From Phragmites australis (lineage: Eukaryota; Streptophyta; Magnoliopsida; Poales; Poaceae): a stretch of DNA of 64,000 nt. Positions 29,531-41,844 of the stretch are shown here, piece after piece. Under the pieces are notes generated by a model. The model was not told where the DNA came from. It saw nothing but the letters and a program-made list of their open reading frames with translations, and made no database searches. The translations under genes and the position numbers were made by a program. Where the stretch lies: contig NC_084923.1 in assembly GCF_958298935.1 (NCBI RefSeq), positions 4,900,501-4,964,500 of the forward strand, read 5' to 3'. Each line of letters begins with the position of its first letter. The stretch's first letter is position 1.

Positions 29531-30250
29531 GGAAGCAGTTTCACAATGCTGGTGCAGAGGAAGATATTTCCTTCTACGGAGAAAAAAATTGAGAAGACAG
29601 GTTTTACTGGTGGATTTAACTACTACAGATGCATGGATTTGTATGCATCTTGTTTCACTCTCACAATTTATGTATTAATAACTGAGTTAGATTTCAGCTG
29701 GTTCCCATGCTTATTCAAAATATATGTATTAAGGCTTTAACCAAAGCTGACAAAGGCATTTATTTTTATTTTATTTGTAAAATTAGGTCCCTCTTACCAG
29801 GGGCCTTCTTTGAAGGCCAGATGAGGGCGTGCGACATCCCGGGATAGAATCTGGGTGGACTCGGCCACTCCCTGCGGCTTTACCAATCGAGCTCCGTGCT
29901 CGTTCGCGACGAAGAATGCCTCAGGTAAGAGAGACCCGGTTCTTAAAAAAAAAAAGGCATTTATATGGTCTCATCCGATACATTTTATGTTCGGCAGGAA
30001 CTGGGAGCTTTCTGCACCATGGACTGGAGCTCCAATAAAAGTTCCGACAAAGTTCATTGTTGGGGACCTGGACCTTACATGCAACACACCGGGGGTACAA
30101 GACTACATTCACAAGGGTGTGGCTTCAAGGCAAGCGTGCCAAATTTGGAGGATGTGGTTGTCATGGAGGGAGTCACTTCATCAACCAGGAGAAGCCTAAT
30201 GAGGTCTCTGATCACATCTGTCAGATATTTCATGCTTCTATATTTTCCAT
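29531..30250 (+). pseudogene. Epoxide hydrolase C-terminal pseudogene
   Basis: Two exon-like pieces encode the C-terminal end of a plant soluble epoxide hydrolase (alpha/beta hydrolase): about 29531-29640 (EEDISFYGEK, then TGFTGGFNYYRCMDL) and 29999-30235 (NWELSAPWTGAPIKVPTKFI, then VGDLDLT, with the acid-loop Asp, and the His-containing HFINQEKPNEVSDHI end). GT-AG junctions are kept. The frame changes at the A-run near 29583, again after YIHKG near 30117 (two extra bases), and again before HFINQ near 30175. The upstream exons, with the HGFP oxyanion region and the nucleophile, are absent. It is therefore a dead, truncated copy. Confidence 0.85.
29752..29965. mobile_element. Short tRNA-like (SINE-like) insertion with 12-bp TSD
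   Basis: The element lies in the intron of the epoxide hydrolase pseudogene. AAAGGCATTTAT flanks it at 29752-29763 and 29954-29965. An A-run precedes the right copy. Near-terminal inverted repeats face each other: CCCTCTTACC at 29788-29797 and GGTAAGAGAGACCC at 29924-29937. On the minus strand the core has GAGCTCGATTGGTAAAGC (like an A box) and GATTCTATCCC (like a B box). The long TSD and tRNA-like core suggest a SINE; the inverted ends are unusual for one. Confidence 0.6.
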
Positions 30251-30259
30251 ACTAACTTA

Positions 30260-33075
30260 GCAGGATTTTAATCGAGCAGTACTTCTGTGTGCTTTTGTAT
30301 GTACACATAAAAGTAGACGGTGTAATTGAACAAGTTAAGCAGTGGAACTTATGTGTGCTTTTGTAATGTAGTGGAGAAGTTCAACTTGTAATAAAAAAAT
30401 GTGTATGAATTTTTAATATTTTGCAATTGGTTTTTTTCTTTTTCTGTAGGTTTTAGGTGGTACAATCTTTTGGTGAAGCAGTATTTGCAAACAGCGTAAT
30501 ATATAGTAACAAAAGCTAAAAGATGAGCGTATAATTTAGGAACCGTTGCAACATATAGGCATTGTACTAGTTATGAATAGGCATCTATAGTTGCTTCATA
30601 ATACATATCTTTAAATTACTCACTTCATTAGATGGTGCTTTGAGAGATGCGATCAAGATGCTACATGCCCAATAATCATGAAGTATCGTCATCTCAACCT
30701 AGTTCATTAGGACATAAAGAGAACGATATGAATATTGTTTGTGATAGTATTGCTAACGCTTTGATATCAATGAGAGAATATGCAACATGTAATGTTCTTT
30801 ATCATCATTTTCTAATTCGCTAATCAATGGAATGATGACATTCTACTATGGGACACACATGTTTCCAAAAATTAAAAAATATGGTTGCTTAATTATTTAC
30901 ATTTCCAATAAAACTAAATCAATCACTAATACAATTAGTAAATATTAATAACATCCACTAAACAATTTACAAAACTAAATACATTCACTCCATACAGCTA
31001 GGGACATTACAAACATTACACACTCTATTCAGCTCAAAAGCTATCAGCTAGATAGGGTAACCAAACAACGTATCAGTTTCTCCAAAACCATCAGCTAGAA
31101 GTAGCTTTTGGAAAAGCCTCAACCCAAACAATTAGTAACTTAAGGAGAAAAGGACTTAGAGTATGATACCTCTGTGCCCACCGGTCAATATATGTAGTGC
31201 ATCTAAGCAATTTTAAAATTTACATGCATGTGAGTGCTTTCAGCGGTGTTATATATGAAGGCGTGTGATAATGGCACATTCGCACGTGTGTGAGTGTGGT
31301 GTGTATGTATAGTAGTTTGTGTGGTTAGAGATGGTAATAGGCTCCGAAACCCGATACCTGGCGGGTAATTACTCCATCAGGAGTTGGGTATGGACCTCTT
31401 CTTGTACCCGCGGGTCTGTTAACTGGACAAAATCGCCACCAATCATGTGGAGCGGGTATGAGTCCGTTATCCTACTACCCGTACATGTGTACCAATGGAT
31501 CCTCAACCACATGCCATCACAAATCTGGCCCAACTAGCCCAATTGACCCACTGTAAAACCCTAGAACCACCCGCCACCCAAAGTCCCTAGCCCCAAAATC
31601 CCAGACCCGTGTCATGCGACCGTGCGCGTGAAGCAATGAAGTCACCGCCCCTCCCAACCACCACCATTGCCTCCTCCTTCGTCGCCCCTCTCGCCTATCA
31701 CCGTTGTCACCCCCTCACGAATCATGGCTGCCATCGTCACCGGATCACCGCTGCCGCCACCCCCAACCATCTGTTGCAGTGGTGGCCCTACCCGCCCGGC
31801 GCCGTCGTCACCCCCTTTCGGATCCCAACCATCACTACCGGATCCCCGCCGCCGCCGCCACCCTCAACCATCTGTTCCCGCGTTTCAAACAATCCGTTCC
31901 AATCCAAATTATGGTTAGCTAGCTTTTCCTCAACATGCATCAAATGCATTTATCTTAAATCAAGAAATTCTGAAGAAAAATAATTTGGTTCAATAGGATT
32001 GCGCGTGACACAACACTTTTTTCTGCTGAGGAGACAATACATGTTTGATTTGTGCCTGGCCTTGCTACGACTAAGTTTAGTTATATCACAGATTTTTAGT
32101 TAATTTTTTGATTGATTGTCATAATTATGGTAAACCATATTTTGTTAGTCTTATATTTCACATGTTATATATTTAATTTTTAACTAATTTTACTATATTT
32201 GTGACTAAGAATTTATTCGCCACACATTTTTAGTATAATATAATGATAGAATCAGGCTAAAAAGTTATACTTTTACGTTACTAAAGACATAAATAGTTAT
32301 ATTTTTTGAAATAGATTTTAAAAATTATAGTTTACGTTACAAGTATATAAATAGTTATATGTTTGTGAAATTTACTCTCTCTTTTTTACGCTTTTCAACA
32401 AACTTCTTTGGTGTGGAGGGATTTTGCCTCCGTGCCTGCTCCATCCATCCCATGCTTCTTTTCCCTATCAGTCGTGGAATGAAAGTACCTCTTCCATTGA
32501 AAAAAGTGAGAAATTCAGGTTCAGTACCATTTCAAGATTCATCAAAATCATTCCGAATAAGAGGAACAAAACATTGGCTTTAACATCCTCTTCCTATGAC
32601 TGTAGCAGGCCAGGCACGCACGAGTGCTCCTGAAGTTTCCGCCTTAACACGAGCGGTGCTTGCATCAGTTGAACTGCAATCCGTGAGCATAATGAAGAGA
32701 GAACCAATTACTTTCACATGATGCGCGCTGACATATGTGTAAATATCGACTTTTTCAACCCTAGAAGTGGTTCTTGGAAATTTAGTTATCTTACCACAGT
32801 CGAAACTATTCCATTTTTCGTGTCAGCCGTAGGCAGGATATTTCCATTCTAGATAACATGCATAGCGGATTTGCTCATGCCCAAGCCCACAACGAAAACG
32901 GATGCCGTCTTCCAGAGAACACGGAGTTTCAGAGACACAGCCAAATACACTTTCTCTCTTTTACTTCCCTTGCAAGCCTAAACTCTGAAGCACGGGCACG
33001 CTGAGAAAACCCAATCTAGTATAGCGATAAGCGCTACACGGCAGTCGGTGGTAGCTCGGGGTGACACCTCCACCC
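30260..33075. other. Intergenic region without recognisable genes
   Basis: AT-rich spacer. A patch at 31320-31500 (GGTAATAGGCTCCGAAACCC, CCGCGGGT) looks like dispersed grass repeat sequence. At 31640-31900 a low-complexity CCACC/CCGCC stretch carries two diverged copies of a CACCGGATC(A/C)CCGC unit. No motif-bearing frame was found. Confidence 0.4.
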
Positions 33076-33455
33076 ATGCTGCGTGTCGTCTCCACACTCA
33101 GGGGCGAAGCTACGTTGTGGCTGGTGAGTGCATATGCACTCCCCTCTCATCTAAAATTATCACTGAACATAGGGACGATAAACAGTAAATAAACATTGAT
33201 TTTGTGAATAGTAATCATACGTGCACCCCCTCGGTTTGGATCTGGCTTCGCCCCTATCCACACTCCTCACCTTACGCCTGCTCCTCCAACGCCGACCTCC
33301 GCTAAACCCTAAACCCCTCCTCCGTTCCCACTTCCAGCCACCGCGGCCGTTTGACGCGCTCTCGTCCTCCGCAGCCAGCACCGCGGGGGCGGGGGAGGTG
33401 GCAGTGGAGGAGCACCTCGTGCAGTGCGCGGCGAAGGCCAGGGCGCCTGCAGGTG
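33076..33455 (+). pseudogene. tRNA 2-thiouridylase (MnmA/TrmU) gene, 5' fragment
   Basis: ATG 33076 opens a frame that is broken by a 158-bp MITE and resumes at 33265. It encodes an organelle-targeting-like leader (TLRLLLQRRPPLNPKPLLRS) and VEEHLVQCAAKARAP, the segment just before the PP-loop in plant MnmA homologues as I remember them. The match ends abruptly near 33455, where an LTR 3' end begins. The SGGVDSS ATP-binding PP-loop and the following exons are not found anywhere in the window. The rest of the gene resumes at 45295. One deletion taking the PP-loop exons and most of the 5' LTR explains both losses. Confidence 0.75.
33099..33256. mobile_element. hAT-type MITE inserted in MnmA exon 1
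   Basis: A 158-bp non-coding element with inverted ends CAGGGGCGAAGCT and (reverse complement) TAGGGGCGAAGCC. An exact 8-bp target duplication TCCACACT lies at 33091-33098 and 33257-33264, the hAT hallmark. Its insertion interrupts the MnmA first exon after about eight codons. Confidence 0.88.
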
Positions 33456-33528
33456 GACTGCCGATTGGGTTGAATTGAGTACTAATTGGTGTGTGAATCG
33501 AGTGTTTGTCTACTGGGATCGTGACAAT

Positions 33529-33540
33529 TGGTATCAAAGC
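33529..33540 (+). other. Primer-binding site for initiator Met tRNA
   Basis: TGGTATCAAAGC lies two bases after the truncated 5' LTR end. It differs by one base from TGGTATCAGAGC, the usual site for initiator Met tRNA in plant LTR retroelements. Confidence 0.85.
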
Positions 33541-33572
33541 CCGTCGACCCCCGGAGCTGTAGTGCGGGGGCC

Positions 33573-34425
33573 ATGAATTTCGCTGGTGGAGGAGCTCATG
33601 GTGGCAGTGCTCGCCACCCGTTCGCTGAAATGCCAAACTGGCTAGACACCACCCCGAGCTGGCTTCTTCGCGTCACCGTCAGCCAGGTGCGGTACCCGGT
33701 GATCGAGGAAGTGCTGCACGTAGTCTACGACATCTACGGGGTGACAGCGGTGCAGGTGCTCGCGTCGACGACCACGTGGCGCGTCGAGGTTGCCGTCTGG
33801 TTCCAGACGAGCAAGGGAGCGGAGCAGGCGCGGCAAGCCATTCCATGGACGCAACGTCTACGCCGGCTGCTGTGCCTTGGACATCCAGCGCGTGCACCAT
33901 CTTCCCGGCGTCGGCAACCACTCTGGCGAGTTGGCGTACTCGACTATGGCCTCGGTCACGGCAACCTTGGCGGCGTCTGCTCCCCATCATCCGCCGGTGG
34001 CCACCGCTGCGCCAGCGCTCGCCACTTGCGTGCCGAACTTCGACAACGCGCCCGCATCGACCACCGCAACGACGTCCACGACCATCAGCCACATAGACAA
34101 GTCCCCACTCGGAATTGATCTCAACGCCTCCAACGTGCATCAGTGTTTTCCCGAGTTGTCCACACCGGCGTCGGCAACCGACCTTGCGCCGACATCCGTT
34201 ACGCCACTCACCGTTTTGGCATCGATTCTCGCGGAGATCGCTGAGAGGGTGGCGGCGCTACAGGTGTCCACTGCAGCGCTATTGGCGTCGACGCGCTCGC
34301 TAGCGGCCAAGACGAGTTCACTGACGGCATCACCGGCATCAGATTTGGCTGCTACCACATCTCCATCTTCCCCAACTTCTTCACTCGACGCGGCAACGGA
34401 TCCGGCTTCCTCGGCGCTTGGTTAG
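33573..34425 (+). pseudogene. Retroelement ORF with PTB-like RRM, one frameshift
   Basis: From ATG 33573 the frame encodes TPSWLLRVTVSQVRYPVIEE, EVLHVVYDIYGVTAVQVLA and VAVWFQTSKGAEQARQA, a polypyrimidine-tract-binding-type RRM. The RNP-like end HGRNVYAGCCALDI is in another frame, so a frameshift lies near 33840. The rest is a Ser/Thr/Ala/Pro-rich tail ending at TAG 34423-34425. PTB-like RRMs near the 5' end of grass LTR elements are something I recall from other sequences. A role in packaging RNA would be plausible but is inference. Confidence 0.7.
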
Positions 34426-34496
34426 CTACCAGCGGACCGGGGCGAGCTCGTAGAGGAGGCGGCGGTTCACTTCCGTCGAAGAGCCGGCTGCCGGAC

Positions 34497-37400
34497 TGTA
34501 ACACCCTAGTTTTTTCAACTTTTTGGAAATAGTAATAAATATCTTTTTTCTTAGAATAGGGTGTTATTCTTTGCCTCAAAATCTTAGGAGAAAGAAATTA
34601 TTTTTCTAAAATCTAGAAAAATGAACCTAGGCTATATTATAGTTTGTTGCATTCATACTGAGTGGCTATATTATAGTTTGTTGCATTCATACTGAGTTTA
34701 GCTGCATTAGAGTTTTTGTTGTGTGGAAAATAAGCTTTTGAAAACCCCGAGCGCGTTGTTCGAATTTTGAAAAAAAAAAGTTTGAAAAGGTTTTATTAAA
34801 GGAAAATCTTTTTTTCTCTCTTTGGGCCGAATCTTCCTTTTCCCTCCCCTTTTTCTTTTCCCCTTTCCGACCATTTTTTTCCTTCCCAGGCCGGTCCGCT
34901 CCCTCCTCCCCTCACCCGTGCCTCCCCGCCTGGGCCGGCCGAAGGCCACGGCCCAGCAACGCCGAGCCGCTCCTCCCAGTGGCGCCCGGCCAAAAGCCGC
35001 CTTCTCTCCGCAAGACGCCGCCAGGTGGGCCCCGTGCCTTCTTCCTCTTCCGCCCGAATGGGACTCCGCCCATGTCCGAGTCGAGGCCGACGTCGTTCGC
35101 CGCTCTCCCGCGTTCGTATCCCAACCAAAGTGAGCCAAATCCAAACCGCATGCCCTTATCCCTTCCCCCGCCTATATAAAGCCCGGACCCCCCCCCCCCT
35201 CTTTTTCCCATCTACCTGGCCATCCGAAGGTTTTTCGCCCGCCACCATAGCCGAGCCACCCGAGCTTTGTCACCACCGTTTCGACGCACGGTTGCCGAAG
35301 CCAAGCAGCGCCCGAGCCTTTCAGTCAACCTCTGCGCTCGCCAGAGCCGTCGCCGTCGAGTTTGGCTGCCGGAGCGACCCTCCCCGACGCCACCCAAGCC
35401 TCACCAACGTCTACCCCGCCGTCGCACGTCACCCGATCCGCGCCGTCGTCGGTACGTGCCCTCAAACAGTTTCATGTGCCCTCTTCTCTCTTCACCACCG
35501 CTCACCGTTGTCCCCCGTGACCGGCGACGTGGTCCGTCGCCCCTTTGGCGAGGACACCGCTGTGCCCGAGCTTACCGCTGCTGCCTCTCCTCTCTGAGCC
35601 AGCCGTCCAAAGCCCCATCCAACCCCAGCCATCCGATCTAAAACAGATGGCCTAGATTAGATCCAAAATAACCCTTCGTCGAGCCAATCTCGTGGCAACA
35701 CGTGGCATGTGTAATCCTAGTCACCAAGCTGGCCACATCATCGCCACTTAAGCCGACCACCTCAGCCAATCAGCCTACGTGGCAGTGCCACCTCACCCAA
35801 GAAATACCTAGTCATATTCCGAATTAAATTAATTCATGAACAACGACGATTTTGCAAATAAGTCCCTTTGTTTTTACAAAAAGGCCCTTAAACTTTTTGT
35901 TTAATTCAAAACAAGTCTTTTTTCCTTTTAAGATTTAATCTAAAACTTGTTTTTAGCTTAACTTTCTCGTTCTAGCTCCGATTTAGATGATTTTCGTGCT
36001 CACGTGTTCATAGAGACGTGTACTATCTTGTAGTACCTTTTTCATATATGTTAGTTATTATTTGGTGTACTGTTCTTAGTTGGTTTTGTTGTATGTTTTT
36101 CTGGTGTGTGTCGAGAGCAGACAAAGAGCAGTTCGAGAGTCTCCAGGATCAAGAATTTGAAGAGTTTGAGCAGCAAGTTGGTAGAGGCAAGTGTCCTTGA
36201 ACATTTTGAACCCAGTTTTGTTTAAAATACATTCTTTTATTTTAAACATGCATGCTGTTAATCCTGAATCCTATGTACTTATAGTATCCTGTTCCATATA
36301 ATTCCTTGTGGCCATATTGTAAGTAAAGGATATGATGGGTAGTCATGCTTAGCTTTGCACAAGGGGATTGAAGGGTTAAGGGTTAAACATGATTAACAAA
36401 TTAATGCAATTTTGAGTTGAAAATATTAATGATGGCATTAGCAACATGGAACCTTAGGCCTTGAGCAAAGTTGGGTCGGTAATGATGAAGTTATGATGTT
36501 GATTTAGTGTTTGTTCAAGTAACCTAAGTAAGGACCGGTTCGTGGAACGACAACTCAAGATATATCGTACCAACTACGAGATCTGGTATGGGATAGGCAT
36601 AGCCTATTAATTAGTGGATTCTAGTTTTTGTGCATGCCAAACGGAAGAGTGGATGTGTGGGGATGGTAAAGGTCAGAACCATTGGGTTAGTGGTATGAGA
36701 TGTGTAGTGGAAGGGAATGGTGAAAACTTTTCGGAGCTATAAGACACAAAAGGGGGCTTCTAGGTGGTGTGAATGCCACTTTGACGGCGGTGAAACCTAG
36801 CGGGCATGCACATACTGGATGAAACTTTGTAACAGTTTTGTAGTGACTTTCCGGGCAACACACCACTAGTGTGTGTTAAGTGTTTCGCGGACACGGTAAC
36901 AAGGAAAATCACGACTTGTGAGGAAAGCTGGACAACCTCCGCAGAGTGTAAAAATCTGATATATCATCCGTACTCATAGTTATGAAAGACTTGGATCCTC
37001 ACATGATTAGCCAAATGGGTTAGGGTTATTTTGGTCTGTTGGGAGCCTGATGTGGGATTCAGGTGGATGGGAAAAATGTGGAGATGGTTCTAGGAGTTGG
37101 AGATCTACTGATGAATCACCTAGATAAGTAGGATGCTTTCATAATACTTTGTTAGTATAGTTGGTTTTTATGCAAAATTTTAACTATTACAGCTTGTTAT
37201 TTGTTTAAGTTTACATAGTATTTTTACTTCCCACACTTGCGAAGTACTAGTTATACTCACACTTGTTGTTTTTACCCAAATATCCTCTAAGCGCTGCTCA
37301 AACATTGAAGGAGATTCAGATTTTTTTTTGATCAAGATGAAGACTGCTAGGCTGGCGTTTTCCCGGTCAATTACATGTGGAAGTTAGAGTTTCGCGGAGT

Positions 37401-37574
37401 TTAGTTGTGTGCTTTTGTATAAGTCTTTATAGTCTCTTTATTTATTTTAGTTAAACGTTATAATAATAATACTGTATGTGATACATTAATAAGATCACTG
37501 TTTATATAAAATTTGATACTGTTATACATATGATTTACTTCTAGTTTTATCTCTTTCTAAAACCGGATGTGACA
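34497..37574 (+). mobile_element. Large solo LTR, 3.08 kb, TSD CGGAC
   Basis: It begins TGTAACACCC and ends ATGTGACA, and is flanked by exact CGGAC copies at 34492-34496 and 37575-37579. It has a TATA box at 35173-35180 followed by C-rich leader-like sequence, no coding domains, and no second LTR or internal region. It is therefore the scar of LTR-LTR recombination. The size and the TGTAACACCC start suggest a Ty3/gypsy family of grasses (inference). It lies inside the captured-domain retroelement. Confidence 0.88.
35173..35180 (+). promoter_or_regulatory. TATA box of the solo LTR
   Basis: TATATAAA in CGCCTATATAAAGCCC is the only good TATA box in the LTR. It is followed by a C-rich tract, as in LTR U3/R promoters. 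Confidence 0.55.
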
Positions 37575-37669
37575 CGGACTGGCGCTGCCGCCACCGAACG
37601 GCATGCCTTCTGGAGAGACGGCGCGTCTACCTGACATCACCCTCATCACTGGCGGCGACGACTGCCCTG

Positions 37670-40600
37670 CAGAGGCGGATCCAAAGGGTGGCACAGGTGG
37701 GCCATGGACCACCCTAATATTTTTCTGTGGCCCAAGGCCCATCGACGGATCCGTCCATTTTCGTTCGGCCCATTCATCCGTCTCCACTCTCCAGAGTCCA
37801 GACTGCAGCGCCGCCCACTTTCCCAGTCCTGGCGCCGTCGGCCGTCCGCAGTCTGCTCCGCAGCTCCGGAGTCCTGAGTCGATGAGTCCTGTCCTGCCCC
37901 CGCCGTCCGGCCGTCCGCTGTCAGGCGTCAGCAGTTCGCTCCGCGCTCGGCGCTCAGCGCTCGCTGTTGCCGCCCGCCCTGAGGAGCCGTGAAGAAGCCA
38001 CTGCAGCCGAGGTTCATGACTGTTTTCTCTCCTCTCTTCAGAACTCCGATTAGTTGATTAGCTTGATAGGAGAGAATGAATCGATAAAAGGCTTATGTGT
38101 AAGTCAGTTTAGTGCTCATGATGAGGATTGTTTTACATTATTTTGAGCCGGAATACAATGTCTTTTTTTTTCTTCAGATTTCAGATCGCAGTAATTCTAT
38201 ATTCTGATCAAATATAATGATATTTCCGGCGATCCTCACATTTGTTCAAATGAAGAGAGATATAGCAATTGTTGCATCGACACTTTCCAATTGACACATT
38301 TGTTCATATCAGCCTGAAGGCTCGCTGAAGCTGCAAACTAAGGTGATGATCGATTCAAGTGCTGACCAGTGAGTCTGTGAGTGTCTGAGTGATATGAACC
38401 AGCTCGACTGCTCGACCAGCTTGACTGCTCGAGGCGCTCTCCACCAAGCTCAAGGCCAAGAGCCCAAGACCATCCGGCCTGCGCTGAGCCGTATGAGCTA
38501 TTCCCTTTGCTTTCAATCAGCTCGTTTTGCGCTCTGCCTGTATAAATTGCATGAGGCACCATCCCAGATTCCCAGTCACTCTCCGCCACCAGTTAAATAG
38601 ATCTCCCAATCACAATTCACAAATGTATTGTATGATTTACATAACCATCAATTTATGTCTGAATCTGATAAATTGAGTATTTTTATTGTAGAATTGTTGC
38701 AACATGAAGAGGAATGGAGACATTGCATCTCTTTTTCGGAAACATAGAGCAAAGAAGATTGCCTCTTCTTCATCTCCTTCTTCGGTTGGTGTTGTGGCAG
38801 AAGAGCAAACTCAAGAACAAGAAGGCACGCCAGAGCAAGAGAGAGTAATTGAAGAAATTGTGAATCTGATGCCATCTTCTCCACCATCTGTTCCACTTGA
38901 AGATGTCTCACAACTACCACCGATTTATGATATTAATCGCCTTCCACATGATCCCGGGGAAAGACTGCCCATTGTAAGTTATCCTATCAATGATCAAGAT
39001 GCAATTCGAAGAGCATATAGTCTTAAAAGGTCCATTCCAACCTTATGCGCATGATTTTGCAAAAAGAAAAATTGGAAATAGAGATCGACAATTCACTCCT
39101 TTATGGTTTCATAAATATCATTGGCTTGAATATAGTATCAAGAAGGAATCTGTATTTTGCTTTGTATGCTACTTGTTCAAAAACGAAAAAAGTAAGGGCA
39201 AGGGGACTGATGCATTTATTAAAGGTGGTTGGAGAAATTGGAATAGAGGAGAGGAAGCACTTGATAAACATGTGGGTGGTGTAACAAGTGTACACAATGC
39301 AGCTCAAGAGAGATACAACTTATTTATTAATCCTAGTGCGGCAATTGATAATCAAATTGTGAAGCTGAATAATGAGGATCTACGTCTTTACAAGATCAGA
39401 TTGACTTATTCACTTAGATGCTTGAAGTTTCTTTTGCATCAAGGATTAGCATTCCGTGGACATGATGAAAATGAAGAGTCTAGCAATAGAGGAAACTTCC
39501 TTGAACTTTTGAATTGGCTTGCAGCAAATAGTGAAGAGGTGAATAAGTATGTTTTGAAGAATGCTCCAGGTAATTGCACCTTAACTTGCCCAGAGATACA
39601 AAAGCAAATTATTCAATGTTGTGCCATAGAAACTAGAAAGCAAATTATTGAAGAACTTGGTGATGAGCATTATGCTATTCTAGCTGATGAGTCTAGTGAT
39701 GTATCACATAAAGAACAACTAGCTCTTTGCTTACGTTATGTTGATAGATTGGGAAGGCCATGTGAGCACTTTCTTGGAGTTGTTCATGTAGATGATACTA
39801 CTTCTTTGTCACTTAAGGAAGCAATTCAAGCTTTACTTGTTAGTCACCATTTGACTATAACTCAAATCCGTGGTCAAGGGTATGATGGAGCTAGCAACAT
39901 GAAAGGAGAGATTAAAGGGCTAAAAACATTGATCATGAAAGAGTCACCTTCTGCTTATTATGTCCATTGTTTTGCACATCAACTCCAACTAGTTCTTGTT
40001 GCTGTTGCCAAGGGAAATGATGATTGTGTGTGGTTTTTTGATCAAGTATCTCTCTTGCTGAGTATTATTGGAGTTTCTTGTAAGCGTCATGGCATGCTTC
40101 GAAATGTTAGACTTCAGAATATCTTGAAAGCACTTGAATGTGGTGAACTAGAAACTGGGAGTGGATTAAATCAAGAGATGGGGTTAGCTAGGCCTGGTGA
40201 GACTCGATGGGGCTCTCATTACAAAACTGTTGTTAACATTATTGCTATGTATCACATAATCTGTGAGGTACTCATAACTCTTGGAGAAGATACTTCACAA
40301 AGGGGTGATTGGCCAAAAATACATACTATGGTTGGAGTGTTTGAGTCATTTGACTTTATTTTCAGTGCACACTTGATGCTTGTCATTCTTGGATACACAA
40401 ATGATTTGTCCCAGTGTTTGCAAAGAAGAGATCAAGATATTCTTAATGCAATGACACTTGTTAGTTTGGCAAAGAGTAGAATGCAACAATTGAGGTCTGA
40501 TGGGTGGGATGCATTCATTCAAATGGTCACTTTGTTTTGCAATAAACATGGCATCGAAGTTCCTGTAATGGAGGGTAATTATGTGCCTTATGGAAGATCA

Positions 40601-41420
40601 ACACGGTTTGCTCGAAACCAAACAAATGATGACCACTTTAGAAGAGAAGTATATATTGGAGTGATTGATCAAATTAATCAAGAGCTTGACAATCGGTTTG
40701 ATGAGGTTAATATGGAGTTGCTTTCTTGTATGTCGGCCTTGAATCCTGCCGACTCATTTGCCTCTTTTGATGCAGACAAGGTACATAGACTTGCTGAGTT
40801 TTACCCTAATGATATTTCAAGCACTGACTTGATAAGACTTGAAATGCAACTTGATAACTATATTGATGATATGAGGAGAGGTGATAGCTTCAAAGGCATA
40901 GACAACCTTGTGGACCTCTCAATTAAGCTTGTTGAAACAAAGAAACATAAAGTTTATGATTTGGTGTACTTGCTTCTCAAATTGGTATTGCTTCTACCGG
41001 TGGCGACGGCAAGTGTTGAAAGGGTATTTTCTGCAATGAATTTAGTCAAGAGTAAATTGAGAAATAGGATGGGTGATAGTCTTTTGGATGATTGTCTAGT
41101 CACGTTTATTGAGCGAGATATTTTCTCCAAAGTGAATGAAGATGATATAATCGAGACTTTTATGACTATTAGAAGGTGTAAGACTAACAAAAATTAGTAT
41201 TGCAATCTTCTTTGAGACTTGTACCGTGTTTTTTATAGTCTTTAGATGGGTGATAGTCTTTTTAACGCAAATTTCAGACTTGTATGTTGGTAAAATTTCA
41301 TACTTGTATTGTGCTTTTAGTAAAATTCTATACTTATATGTTAGCACGTTATATTTGTGGTATTAAAAAAAGTTATGTTAAGTTGAACCACCCTTAACCA
41401 AAATCCTAGATCCGCCACTG
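37670..41420 (+). mobile_element. hAT transposon (ZF-MYM/Tip100-like), TSD CTGCCCTG
   Basis: Exact 8-bp duplications CTGCCCTG flank 37670-41420 (at 37662-37669 and 41421-41428). The terminal inverted repeats are CAGAGGCGGATCCA and, read inward from the right, CAGTGGCGGATCTA. The 3.75 kb carries one transposase gene, listed separately. Both ends and the TSD are intact, so the insertion is fairly young. It sits inside the retroelement, between the solo LTR and the captured zinc-finger frame. Confidence 0.93.
38704..41197 (+). pseudogene. hAT transposase, nearly intact, one frameshift
   Basis: ATG 38704 opens an N-terminal frame (MKRNGDIASLFRKHR, the usual start of this hAT clade) that meets the main 735-codon frame at an A-run near 39026-39029. 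One extra A breaks an otherwise continuous protein of about 830 aa. The main part has the zinc-binding FCFVCYLF region, the DUF4371-type core with ADESSDVSHKEQ and GQGYDGASNMKG (two expected catalytic Asp), and the hAT dimerisation end LLPVATASVERVFSAMNLVK, which holds the expected catalytic Glu. There are no other stops. Unless slippage corrects the A-run, the enzyme is dead. Confidence 0.9.
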
Positions 41421-41844
41421 CTGCCCTGCTTCCTTCGTCCTCCGCCGCATCCCGTCGCTCAAGGATGATTCGCCACTGCTCTCCGCGATCGCCACCCACG
41501 CCGCGGCCATCGTTCTCTTCCACGACGACGTCAATCTCGAGAAAGCGCGAGAAGTTGTCGCGGAACGCCGGATTGGCCGCGGTGAGCTGTGCGGGTGCGT
41601 GCGTGCTCACGGTCTCCTCCAGCGCGCACTCCCCGGGGAGCCACCACCTCGTCTCCTCATGCGTTTGAATCCCGCGGAGATGCACGGCGACGTGGTGGAC
41701 CAGGAGGGTGGTTAGTGTCGCGGCTCCACTGGCGGTAAACTTCTCGTTTGCTTTCCTCCTGGGGACGCGCTGCTCTCGCCTCCCCGTCATCTCCAGCGTC
41801 TCGTTCGGCTTCCTCCTGGGAACGGGGAGCGCGCTGGAGACGCT

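Noticed and set aside
29816..29900. A true tRNA gene
   Set aside because: Only box-like words remain; no cloverleaf or acceptor stem can be formed, and the flanking TSD fits a retroposed element.
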